Source: an uncultured Chthoniobacterales bacterium
GTDB lineage: Bacteria > Verrucomicrobiota > Verrucomicrobiia > Chthoniobacterales > UBA10450
NCBI GenBank assembly: GCA_902805675.1
Contig: CADCTA010000052.1
Location: 1-47,336 of the forward strand
Length of the DNA stretch: 47,336 nt
Reading direction: 5' to 3'
Made by a program: the position numbers and the translations under genes. The notes beneath the pieces are model-generated. The model ran no database searches, was not told the DNA's origin, and was given only the letters and a program-made list of their open reading frames with translations. Below, in pieces: positions 24,096 to 30,790 of the stretch. Numbering within the stretch: position 1 is the stretch's first letter; the number at the start of each line of letters is the position of its first letter.

Positions 24096-25234
24096 TAAGC
24101 CTTGATTACTTCACGGAAGGCGGAGACGAAGCGCTCCATCTCGCCCTTCTTGCCGATCGTCACGCGCATGTGGTTCGGCAGAGAAGGGAACAGCCGGCCG
24201 ACCTGCACGTTGCGCTGCCGCATGGCCTGGATGAGCGGGACGACGGGCCGCTTCAGGTCGACCATCACGAAGTTGCCGTGCGACGGGATGTGCTGGTAGC
24301 CCAACGCCGCGAATTCCTTGAGCACCACGGCTCGCGCCTCGCTGTTCAAGCGGCGGCCGGTCGCCACCTGGTTCGCGTCCCTCAAACTCGCCTCGGCCGC
24401 AATGAGCGCGGTGATGTTAACGCCATCGTTGAGCGCGTGCGGCCGCAGCCGCTCGATCGCCTCGGGCTGCGCCAGCGCGTAGCCGCAGCGCATTCCGGCC
24501 ATGCCGTAGATCTTCGAGAAGGTGCGCGCGACGATCAGGTTTGGGTGGTCCTTGATGAGAGGGATAACGCTCTCGTAATCCGGGCTGTCCACGTAGTGAT
24601 GATAAGCCTCGTCGACCAGGATCATCGTCTCGCGAGGCGCGCTCGTGATGAACGCCCGCAGGTCGCTCTTCGGCGTGAGGCTGGCGGTCGGGTTGTTCGG
24701 ATTGCAGACGTAAACGAGCCCGCGTTTCGCCGCGGCCGACATCGCCGGGAGATCGTGCGCGAAGCTGCTCGTCAGCGGAATCTTAACCACTTCTGCGCCA
24801 CGGCGCTGCGCGTGCCCGACGATCGCTTCGAAAGTTGGATCGGCTACCACGAGCGTGCCGGCGGCTGCATCAGCGTTCGCCGGCGCGCCGGTGAAGGCCG
24901 CCGCGCACACGCGCAGGATCTCGCCCGAGCCCGCGCCGAGCAAAACCTGATTGGTGCCGACGCCATCATTAGTGGCAATCGCTTCGACCAGCAGGTCGGC
25001 GTGATCGTCCGGATATCGACAGGCGAACTCGAACCCGTCGGTGATCGCTTTGAGCGCCTTGGGCGAGGGGCCGTATGGATTCTCGTTGTGACTCAACCGC
25101 ACCACACGCGTTGTCGCCACGGGCGCAGGGCTCGGCGATCGCGCGAGGGAGAGCGCGGGCCGCGCGACGGCGGCCGCGGCTCCTACGCCGAGTAGTTGTG
25201 CAAATCTGCGGCGGGAGATGGTGCTGGTGTTCAT
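24095..25234 (-). CDS. Tat-exported HisC-like PLP aminotransferase
   Basis: A fold-type I aminotransferase of the histidinol-phosphate aminotransferase subfamily (379 residues). The N-terminus has a twin-arginine signal: SRRRFAQLLGVGAAAAVA (residues 7-24). It is followed by RLSHNENPYGPSP, the HisC substrate-binding signature. The PLP lysine is Lys241 in ARTFSKIYGMAGMRCGY. Also seen are NPNNPT and VDEAYHHYV. The Tat signal implies export of a folded, PLP-loaded enzyme to the periplasm, so the true substrate is probably not histidinol phosphate. The ATG at 25234 is fixed by a strong ribosome site (AAGGAGA). It is divergent from the VOC gene, 57 bp away. Its 3' end touches the GGTAGGGA repeat element. 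Confidence 0.93.
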   Translation of the reverse strand: MNTSTISRRRFAQLLGVGAAAAVARPALSLARSPSPAPVATTRVVRLSHNENPYGPSPKALKAITDGFEFACRYPDDHADLLVEAIATNDGVGTNQVLLGAGSGEILRVCAAAFTGAPANADAAAGTLVVADPTFEAIVGHAQRRGAEVVKIPLTSSFAHDLPAMSAAAKRGLVYVCNPNNPTASLTPKSDLRAFITSAPRETMILVDEAYHHYVDSPDYESVIPLIKDHPNLIVARTFSKIYGMAGMRCGYALAQPEAIERLRPHALNDGVNITALIAAEASLRDANQVATGRRLNSEARAVVLKEFAALGYQHIPSHGNFVMVDLKRPVVPLIQAMRQRNVQVGRLFPSLPNHMRVTIGKKGEMERFVSAFREVIKA

Positions 25235-25240
25235 AGGTGG

Positions 25241-25247
25241 TCTCCTT
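25241..25247 (-). promoter_or_regulatory. ribosome binding site that fixes the HisC-like start
   Basis: AAGGAGA on the minus strand, 6 nt before the ATG at 25234. It decides for this start over an upstream ATG at 25351 that would overlap the divergent VOC gene, and it places the twin-arginine motif near the N-terminus. Confidence 0.85.
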
Positions 25248-25291
25248 CTGTATAAGGCTGAGAGTCGGGTGAGTTCGAGACTGATCTGAGC

Positions 25292-25789
25292 ATGAACGAG
25301 AACAGTGGCGCTGGCACGATCGATCCGCGTGTTCGAATCGGCCATGTGCATCTGAAGGTATCCGATCTCGAGCGCGCGTTAGGCTTCTACTGCGGTGTGC
25401 TGGGCTTCGAATTGATGCAGCGCTACGGAACGCAGGCTGCGTTCGTGGCGGCCGGCGGGTATCATCACCACATCGGGTTAAACACCTGGGAAAGCGCCGG
25501 CGGGAGTGCGCCCGCTCCCGGCACGACGGGGCTGTTCCATCTCGCCGTGCTTTATCCCACGCGTGCCGCATTGGCAGCTGCGCTGAGGCGGCTGATCGCT
25601 GCGAACATCCCGCTCGACGGCGCGAGCGATCACGGGGTGAGCGAAGCGCTTTACCTGCGCGACCCAGATCACAACGGCGTCGAGCTTTACTGGGATCGCC
25701 CGCAGGACAAGTGGCCGCGCGATGCGAATGGCGGCGTCGCCATGTTCACACGTCGCTTGGATCTCGACGATTTGCTGCGCGAGGACTGA
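25292..25789 (+). CDS. VOC family (glyoxalase-fold) protein, CatE-like
   Basis: The 165-residue protein has two beta-alpha-beta-beta-beta units of the vicinal oxygen chelate fold. The first starts IGHVHLKVSDLERALGFY (His18/His20) and the second TGLFHLAVLYPTRAALAA (His83), and the second ends DPDHNGVELYWDRP (Glu131). His20, His83 and Glu131 would make the metal site. It resembles CatE-type catechol 2,3-dioxygenase-like proteins, but one-domain forms of this kind have no proven reaction. It is divergent from the HisC-like gene and followed by a dispersed repeat. Confidence 0.9.
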   Translation: MNENSGAGTIDPRVRIGHVHLKVSDLERALGFYCGVLGFELMQRYGTQAAFVAAGGYHHHIGLNTWESAGGSAPAPGTTGLFHLAVLYPTRAALAAALRRLIAANIPLDGASDHGVSEALYLRDPDHNGVELYWDRPQDKWPRDANGGVAMFTRRLDLDDLLRED

Positions 25790-25819
25790 ACGCTGCAGCT
25801 GGTGCGCGTCAGCAAGCCT

Positions 25820-25933
25820 GTCATTCCGAGCGCAGCGAAGCGAAGTCGAGGAATCCCGAGGCAGACCGGTGCGTAATCCCGTGGCAGACCGATACATAAC
25901 GCCACGGGATGTCTCGACTCCGCTCGACATGAC
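25820..25933. repeat. dispersed inverted-repeat element, copy C
   Basis: The longest of the four copies (114 bp). It starts GTCATTCCGAGCGCAGCGAA and ends GACTCCGCTCGACATGAC. The centre holds a partial duplication (CCCGAGGCAGACCGG, then CCCGTGGCAGACCGA) before CCACGGGAT. It lies between the convergent VOC and receiver genes. Confidence 0.85.
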
Positions 25934-25966
25934 CGTGTGGAGCGCGCGGGACGTCTAGGCCACGAG

Positions 25967-26347
25967 CTAGCCCGCTGTCTCAGGTTCGCTCGTAGACGGC
26001 GGCGACCCCGCAGCGTACAGCGCGGCATACAGCGCCTCGAGCTGCACCGGCTTCTTCAACACCGCGGCCGCGCCGGAGTCAGCGACCTCCCTGTCGACCG
26101 CCATACCGGAGATGATGATGATTTGCGCATCCGGATACCTCGCCCGGATCATCCGGCAGGCGGTGGCGCCGTTCAGGCGCGGCATCGAGTAATCCATCAG
26201 GACCACATCCGGTTGATGCCGCGTGTAGGCCTGGATGGCTTCGAGTCCTGAGCCGACAACCTCGACGACCTCGTGGCGGCATTGCGTCACGAGCGCGGCC
26301 AGCGTGGTACCTACGCTCTTTTGGTCATCGGCGATCAAGACTCGCAC
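25967..26347 (-). CDS. single-domain response regulator (receiver only)
   Basis: The 126-residue CheY-like receiver starts at a GTG (26347; VRVLIADDQKSVGTT). It has the acidic pair in ADDQ, the phosphoacceptor Asp52 in VVLMDYSMPRLNG, Ser80 in IIISG and Lys99 in LKKPV. No output domain follows, so it must signal through a partner protein or act as a phosphate relay. No histidine kinase is in the window. A longer frame upstream has no signal and would overlap the promoter region of the divergent oxidoreductase gene, whose start is 91 bp away. Confidence 0.9.
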   Translation of the reverse strand: MRVLIADDQKSVGTTLAALVTQCRHEVVEVVGSGLEAIQAYTRHQPDVVLMDYSMPRLNGATACRMIRARYPDAQIIIISGMAVDREVADSGAAAVLKKPVQLEALYAALYAAGSPPSTSEPETAG

Positions 26348-26438
26348 GGCGGTAAGGTCGGGGAAGTTCGGCGCGCGGCAACCGCAGCTCCGGTTTGCGG
26401 CAAACGGCCGAGCGGCCATCTTGCCGCGGAGCGCGCAG

Positions 26439-28034
26439 ATGAAGAGCAAATATGACGTCGTCATTCTCGGTGCGGGGCACAACGGATTGGTTGCGGCCGC
26501 TTATCTCGCACGCGCCGGGCTGAGCGTGCTGCTCCTGGAGAAGAACGACTACATCGGGGGCGCGACCACGTCGCAGCAGGTGTTCCCCGACTACGACGCG
26601 CGGCTCTCCCGTTACTCTTATCTCGTCAGTTTGTTCCCGGAGAAGATCATCCGCGATCTCGGGCTGAAGCTCGAGCTGCGCAGGCGCACGACGGGCTCGT
26701 TTACGCCGTACGTGCGAGATGGCCGCCATGACGGATTGCTCCTCAGCAACATCGACGAGGAGGTGAGCCGGCAATCGATGCGCCGGCTGACCGGCGACGC
26801 CACGGAGTTCGAGCAGATGAAACGCTTCTACCAGCTGGCGCGCGTGTTTGCGGAACACTCGTGGGACAGCATGCTCGAGCCGCTCGTGGGGAAGGAAGAT
26901 TTCCGGCGGCGCTTTGAGGGTGACCAAGTTGCGCGCGAGGCGTGGCGGAGTCTGGCGGAGGAGCCGCTGGGCCGCGCGATCGAGCGCTATCTGCAGAACG
27001 ATCTCGTCCGGGGCCTCGTGCTGACCGATGCAAAGATCGGCATCTTCACGCATCCGCACGATCCCTCGCTCATCCAGAACTGCTGCTTCCTCTACCACCT
27101 CATCGGGAACAAGACGGGCGAATGGAAGGTGCCGGTCGGCGGGATGGGCGCGGTGGCCGCCGAGCTGGAAAAAGCGGCGCGAATGCACGGGGCCGAGATG
27201 GTGACGGATGTTTGCCTCACTGGGATTCAGTCGAACGGCGTGCGCACCGTCGCGTTTGAGCACGACGGCAAGAGGCATCAGGTCGATGCGCGGTTTCTGC
27301 TCGTGAACTTCGGGCGCAACGTGCTGGCGAACTATCTGGGTGAGCCGCACCGGCCGGCGGCCGCCGACGAAGGTTCGGTGTTCAAGATCAACATGCTGCT
27401 TCGTCGCTTGCCGAAACTGAAGGCGACGCGCTACGCGGCGGCGGATGCGTTCCGCGGCACGTTCCATACCGACGAGGGCTACGAGCAGATGAACGCCAGT
27501 TACGAGCAGGCGCTCGGAGGCAAGCTGCCGGAGAAGCCGCCAAGCGAGGTTTATTGCCACACGCTTACAGACGACAGCATCCTTTCGCCGGAACTGCGCG
27601 CGCAGGGTTTTCATACGATGACGCTGTTCGGAATCGACACGCCGTGGAGTGTGTTTGCGGCCGACAACGCGGGAACACGCGGGCAGGCGCAGGCGAAGTT
27701 CCTCGCGAGCATGAATCAGTGGCTGGACGAACCGCTCGAAGATTGTCTCGCGATCGCGCGTGATGGGTCGCTCTGCATCGAGAGCAAAAGCCCGGTGGAT
27801 ATCGAAGAGGCGCTCGGGCTCTACCACGGTAACATCTTCCAGGATGCGCCGACTTTTCCGTTCGCCAGGCGGAGCGAACAGGTCGGGACGTGGGGCGTGG
27901 AGACTGAGTTCGAGCATGTTTTCCTCTGCGGCTCGAGCGCGCATCGCGGCGGCGCGGTGAGCGGCATTCCGGGACACAATGCGGCCATGAAGGTGCTGGA
28001 GTCGTCGTCGCGAGAAACGAACGTCCACCGCTGA
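26439..28034 (+). CDS. FAD-dependent oxidoreductase, phytoene desaturase/PYROXD2-like
   Basis: The 531-residue protein starts at the ATG at 26439 (MKSKYDVVILGAGHNGLVA) with the FAD-binding GxGxxG Rossmann motif, the acidic LLLEKND end and the IGGATTSQQVFP segment of the carotenoid-desaturase superfamily (COG1233). The C-terminus has 'LCGSSAHRGGAVSGIPGHNAA', which closes the FAD site. This branch is like human PYROXD2 and bacterial 'NAD(P)/FAD-dependent oxidoreductases'; no carotenoid synthesis gene (crtB or crtE) is near, so carotenoid desaturation is unlikely. The substrate is unknown. It is divergent from the receiver gene. Confidence 0.92.
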   Translation: MKSKYDVVILGAGHNGLVAAAYLARAGLSVLLLEKNDYIGGATTSQQVFPDYDARLSRYSYLVSLFPEKIIRDLGLKLELRRRTTGSFTPYVRDGRHDGLLLSNIDEEVSRQSMRRLTGDATEFEQMKRFYQLARVFAEHSWDSMLEPLVGKEDFRRRFEGDQVAREAWRSLAEEPLGRAIERYLQNDLVRGLVLTDAKIGIFTHPHDPSLIQNCCFLYHLIGNKTGEWKVPVGGMGAVAAELEKAARMHGAEMVTDVCLTGIQSNGVRTVAFEHDGKRHQVDARFLLVNFGRNVLANYLGEPHRPAAADEGSVFKINMLLRRLPKLKATRYAAADAFRGTFHTDEGYEQMNASYEQALGGKLPEKPPSEVYCHTLTDDSILSPELRAQGFHTMTLFGIDTPWSVFAADNAGTRGQAQAKFLASMNQWLDEPLEDCLAIARDGSLCIESKSPVDIEEALGLYHGNIFQDAPTFPFARRSEQVGTWGVETEFEHVFLCGSSAHRGGAVSGIPGHNAAMKVLESSSRETNVHR

Positions 28035-28144
28035 ACGTCGGGCGTCGGACGGCGCAGGCGGAGTTTAGGTGGTTCATTGCACGTCTGCTGCAGCGCGGCG
28101 TCCGCGGTGCCAATGTTTAGCCTGAGTATGTTGCCTTTCCGAAA

Positions 28145-28234
28145 GCGGCGGAAGACCGCCGCACTCCAAAACGCAAGCGCGGCCGGCGCCTGAATTGCGC
28201 GGCAGCGTCTTGGAGTGCGCCAGTATTCTGGCGC
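28145..28234. repeat. CACTCCAA/TTGGAGTG nested-hairpin element
   Basis: A left hairpin GCGGCGG-aaga-CCGCCGC (28145-28162) runs into CACTCCAA. TTGGAGTG (28210-28217) then leads into a right hairpin GCGCCAG-tatt-CTGGCGC (28217-28234). The two hairpins are therefore mirror-placed around a ~40-bp core. It lies between the PYROXD2-like gene and the esterase start. The rest of the gap 28035-28144 holds a degraded AACGTC-type repeat and nothing else. Confidence 0.8.
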
Positions 28235-28261
28235 TTTGCGTGCATGCCCTGATCTTCGGCA

Positions 28262-29725
28262 GTGACGGCGCCGGATGGCAGGCGGCGATTGTCTCCCGGC
28301 AATGGAAACAAGCGTGCCGCCGGATTGACCAGCTGCACCGTCTGCGGTACCAGACGCGCGTTGGAATTCTCCGAGCTGCCTTACTTCTCAGCGCTGCTGA
28401 TCGCCATCGCGCTACTGCTGCTCTGGGCCATGGCGCGCAAGCGGGGCCGCGGCGGGACTGCAACCGTCACCTTCGATGTGACGCTCCCGGCCGACACGCC
28501 GCCGGCCGATGCGATCTATGTCGCCGGAGATTTTCAGGGCTGGGATCCGCGGGCGACGCCGTTAGTGCGCATTAGCGCGACGCATGCACGCGGCACCGTC
28601 ACGCTTCGCGTCGGTTCAGCGATCGAGTTCAAGTTCACGCGCGGCGACTGGGCACGCTCCGAAATGTCGGCGGACTGCAGCCCAATGCCGAACCGCACCG
28701 TGGTGCTGCCACGGAGCGCCACGGTCAACGTCACGGTCGGCAAATGGGCTGACCTATGCATCGCCGTTTACGATCAGCGTGCACGCAAGGTGCAGATCGA
28801 GAGCCGGGCCCTGGGTGTGAAGAAGGAGTTCTACGTCTACGTGCCGCCGGGTTATGCGGAGGCGCCGCAGCGGAGATACCCAGCGCTCTACCTGTTTCGC
28901 GGTCACGAAAGCGAGTGGATCAACAAGCACCAGGATCCGTCGCGCGCGGGGCGCAACGTGATCGATTTTTACGAGGAGCTCCTCGCCGCGGGCGAAGTCG
29001 GGCCCATGCTTCTGGTGTTTCCCGGCATGACCAGCGCGGATGAAACCATCCCCGGCATGGCGACGAACTTCAGGTCGCCCGAGCTGACGACAGCGCAGGG
29101 GATCGGAACCGGCCGGTTTGAGGATTACCTTCTGGAGCTGATCGCCTACGTCGACGCCAACTACCGGACTGTCGCAACCAAGGCCGGCCGCGGCGTCGAC
29201 GGCTTCTCGTTAGGCGGATTCATGAGCGTGAAGATTGCGGCGCAGCATCCGGAGTTGTTCACCACCGTCGGCGCTTTCGATGGAACGCACTTCTATGCTG
29301 CCGCCGACGGCGCGCAGGTGGATCTCGGACGCGATGCGGTCACCTTCATGGACCCAATGTTCGATGCGGCTTTCGGTAGTCCGCGCGATGCGCATTTCGG
29401 GGCGCTGAACAACGGGCCCAACCTCATCCGCAACGCTGACGCGTCGACCATGCAAAGCCTCCACTGGTTTGTGCAGTATGGTGCGGAAGCCAGCGAGCCG
29501 AGCGACTCAAACTTCTACCGCGGCGAACATCTGATCGACGAGCTGAAGCGGAAGGGCATCACCAACCAACTGCCGTCGGTGCTGAACGGCCGCCACAACT
29601 GGGCGACGGCAGATGAGCACATGCGGGTCGCGTTCCCTCTCCACTGGCAGGCGCTCAACGCGGCCGCCGCCGGCGACGTAAACAACGCGGGCGCGAAGCA
29701 CACCAGCGCGAACGCGCTTGGGTAG
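28262..29725 (+). CDS. membrane-anchored esterase with glycogen-binding-like N-terminal domain
   Basis: The protein has one membrane helix (about residues 39-57, LPYFSALLIAIALLLLWAMA) and a CBM48/AMPK-glycogen-binding-like beta domain (about 66-160, 'DAIYVAGDFQGWDP' and 'IEFKFTRGDW'). An esterase-D/enterochelin-esterase-like catalytic domain follows. The nucleophile is Ser316 in GVDGFSLGGFM; RHNWATADEH near the end supplies the His. Family enzymes hydrolyse acyl esters of sugars or siderophores. The start is uncertain: the GTG at 28262 gives 487 residues, but the first 33 look non-coding and a TTG at 28361 just before the helix is plausible. A small Cys-rich gene converges on it. Confidence 0.85.
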   Translation: MTAPDGRRRLSPGNGNKRAAGLTSCTVCGTRRALEFSELPYFSALLIAIALLLLWAMARKRGRGGTATVTFDVTLPADTPPADAIYVAGDFQGWDPRATPLVRISATHARGTVTLRVGSAIEFKFTRGDWARSEMSADCSPMPNRTVVLPRSATVNVTVGKWADLCIAVYDQRARKVQIESRALGVKKEFYVYVPPGYAEAPQRRYPALYLFRGHESEWINKHQDPSRAGRNVIDFYEELLAAGEVGPMLLVFPGMTSADETIPGMATNFRSPELTTAQGIGTGRFEDYLLELIAYVDANYRTVATKAGRGVDGFSLGGFMSVKIAAQHPELFTTVGAFDGTHFYAAADGAQVDLGRDAVTFMDPMFDAAFGSPRDAHFGALNNGPNLIRNADASTMQSLHWFVQYGAEASEPSDSNFYRGEHLIDELKRKGITNQLPSVLNGRHNWATADEHMRVAFPLHWQALNAAAAGDVNNAGAKHTSANALG

Positions 29726-29736
29726 GGACTCGCTCT

Positions 29737-29901
29737 TCAGTCCGGAGTGTCGGGCCGATACGGACAATTCTTGCAGCCGAGCGCGCAACAGTAGCCGCGC
29801 CGCAGCAGGAACGAGCGCGAGAGCGCGCCGTCCGAATCAAACATCGGTTCTTCGTCGCGCCCGCAGCCGTTGTTTAGCGGTTGGTCGATTGGCTGCTCCA
29901 C
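29737..29901 (-). CDS. 54-residue Cys-rich protein, DUF5522-like
   Basis: A small gene read from a GTG at 29901 (MEQPIDQPLNNG), or from an internal ATG at 29844 as a 35-residue form. It ends in SFLLRRGYCCALGCKNCPYR. This C-terminal pattern, RGyCCxxGCxxCPY, is the hallmark of the DUF5522 family of tiny proteins and could bind a metal through four cysteines. The GAAGAA before the ATG could serve as ribosome site for the short form. The function is unknown. It converges on the esterase gene with 11 bp between the stops. Confidence 0.7.
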   Translation of the reverse strand: MEQPIDQPLNNGCGRDEEPMFDSDGALSRSFLLRRGYCCALGCKNCPYRPDTPD

Positions 29902-29990
29902 ACCCGCTGACGCTCAGGTCGCGCGACTCGCATCGCAAGCGCCTGACGCGACGCTCGTTTCCCGACGGCACGTGAAGGGCGCAACCATCA

Positions 29991-30099
29991 GGTAGGGAGA
30001 TCGCGCTGCGATGTCCGAGCGGCGTGGTTATCGCTCGCCTGTCCGCACGTCCGCACTGCGCGCCACGGGTCTCCGACACGGCGGCGCGGCGTCGCTACC
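29991..30099. repeat. GGTAGGGA-type nested-hairpin element, copy 2
   Basis: A second 109-bp element like the one at 23987-24095. It starts GGTAGGGAGATCGCGCTGCG, shares CGATGTCCGAGCGGCGT, and ends GGCGGCGCGGCGTCGCTACC. The inverted ends carry single mismatches, so this copy is more decayed. It lies just beyond the stop of the LolA-like gene. The stretch 29902-29990 holds nothing I recognise. Confidence 0.8.
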
Positions 30100-30105
30100 A
30101 ATCAG

Positions 30106-30768
30106 CTAACCGCCGAGCGGCGTGGTTACGTTTGTGCCTGCCGGTGGCGTGAACTCGAACTGCGATGCCGGGATCGCCTCGCGAGACTCATTCGAATACG
30201 TGGTGACGATCCGGTCGCCATTCGGCTGCAGCATCTCTGTTCGCTGCACCTGCAGGCCTTCATCAAGCCGGATCGTGAACTGCTGGAGCATCTTCTTCAT
30301 CGAGGCGGCTTTCGGCGTAAGCTGGAGCACATGACCGGCGCCTTCGCGCGAGGCGGTGATGTTATAAGTCTGCTCGACGTCCTGTAGATTCAGGCTCGCG
30401 GTGATCGCGGCGATCCCGGCATCAAGCGGGCCGCGTTTGCCGAGCGTGTACTTCTCCGCCGATTGGAACTTCGGGTAGTGGATCCAGAGCTGCTGGCCGT
30501 TGCTCACCGTGGTGCTCGGTGCGTTGCCTTTCAGCTCGCGGCGGAACTTGTTGGGCGACTGGAACCAAACCTTGCCCGAGCTCGAGATCGGCTTGTTCAT
30601 CATCTTCATCGTCTTCTCTTCCTGGAAATCCGCCTGCATCTGCGGCGAAGCGGCGCGCTTGTCGCGGATGCGGCCGAGGAGGGTTTTCACGTCAGCAGGC
30701 GCGAGTGGCTCCGCGTGAGCGAAGGAGACGAGGAGTGCGAGGTATACGAAGAGTGTTGTTCGGAACAT
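30106..30768 (-). CDS. LolA-like outer-membrane lipoprotein carrier
   Basis: The 220-residue protein starts MFRTTLFVYLALLVSFAHA (ATG at 30768), a signal peptide. The mature part has the LolA-type half-barrel pattern: QMQADFQEEKTMKMMNKP, 'SSGKVWFQSPNKFRREL', NGQQLWIHYPKFQSAEKY, VLQLTPKAASMKKMLQQF and NGDRIVTTYSN. LolA carries lipoproteins or other lipids across the periplasm. Here it is the last gene of a minus-strand unit with an MMPL exporter (22 bp upstream), a lipoprotein and a halogenase-like enzyme. Such LolA paralogues in pigment and lipid clusters are thought to carry the exported molecule rather than general lipoproteins. It is probably not the housekeeping LolA. Confidence 0.88.
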   Translation of the reverse strand: MFRTTLFVYLALLVSFAHAEPLAPADVKTLLGRIRDKRAASPQMQADFQEEKTMKMMNKPISSSGKVWFQSPNKFRRELKGNAPSTTVSNGQQLWIHYPKFQSAEKYTLGKRGPLDAGIAAITASLNLQDVEQTYNITASREGAGHVLQLTPKAASMKKMLQQFTIRLDEGLQVQRTEMLQPNGDRIVTTYSNESREAIPASQFEFTPPAGTNVTTPLGG

Positions 30769-30790
30769 GGTCGGGTGGTTTGACGCGAGG

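Noticed and set aside
26439-28034. Carotenoid (phytoene) desaturase
   Set aside because: The superfamily fits, but no crtB or crtE gene is near and the sequence looks like the PYROXD2 branch.
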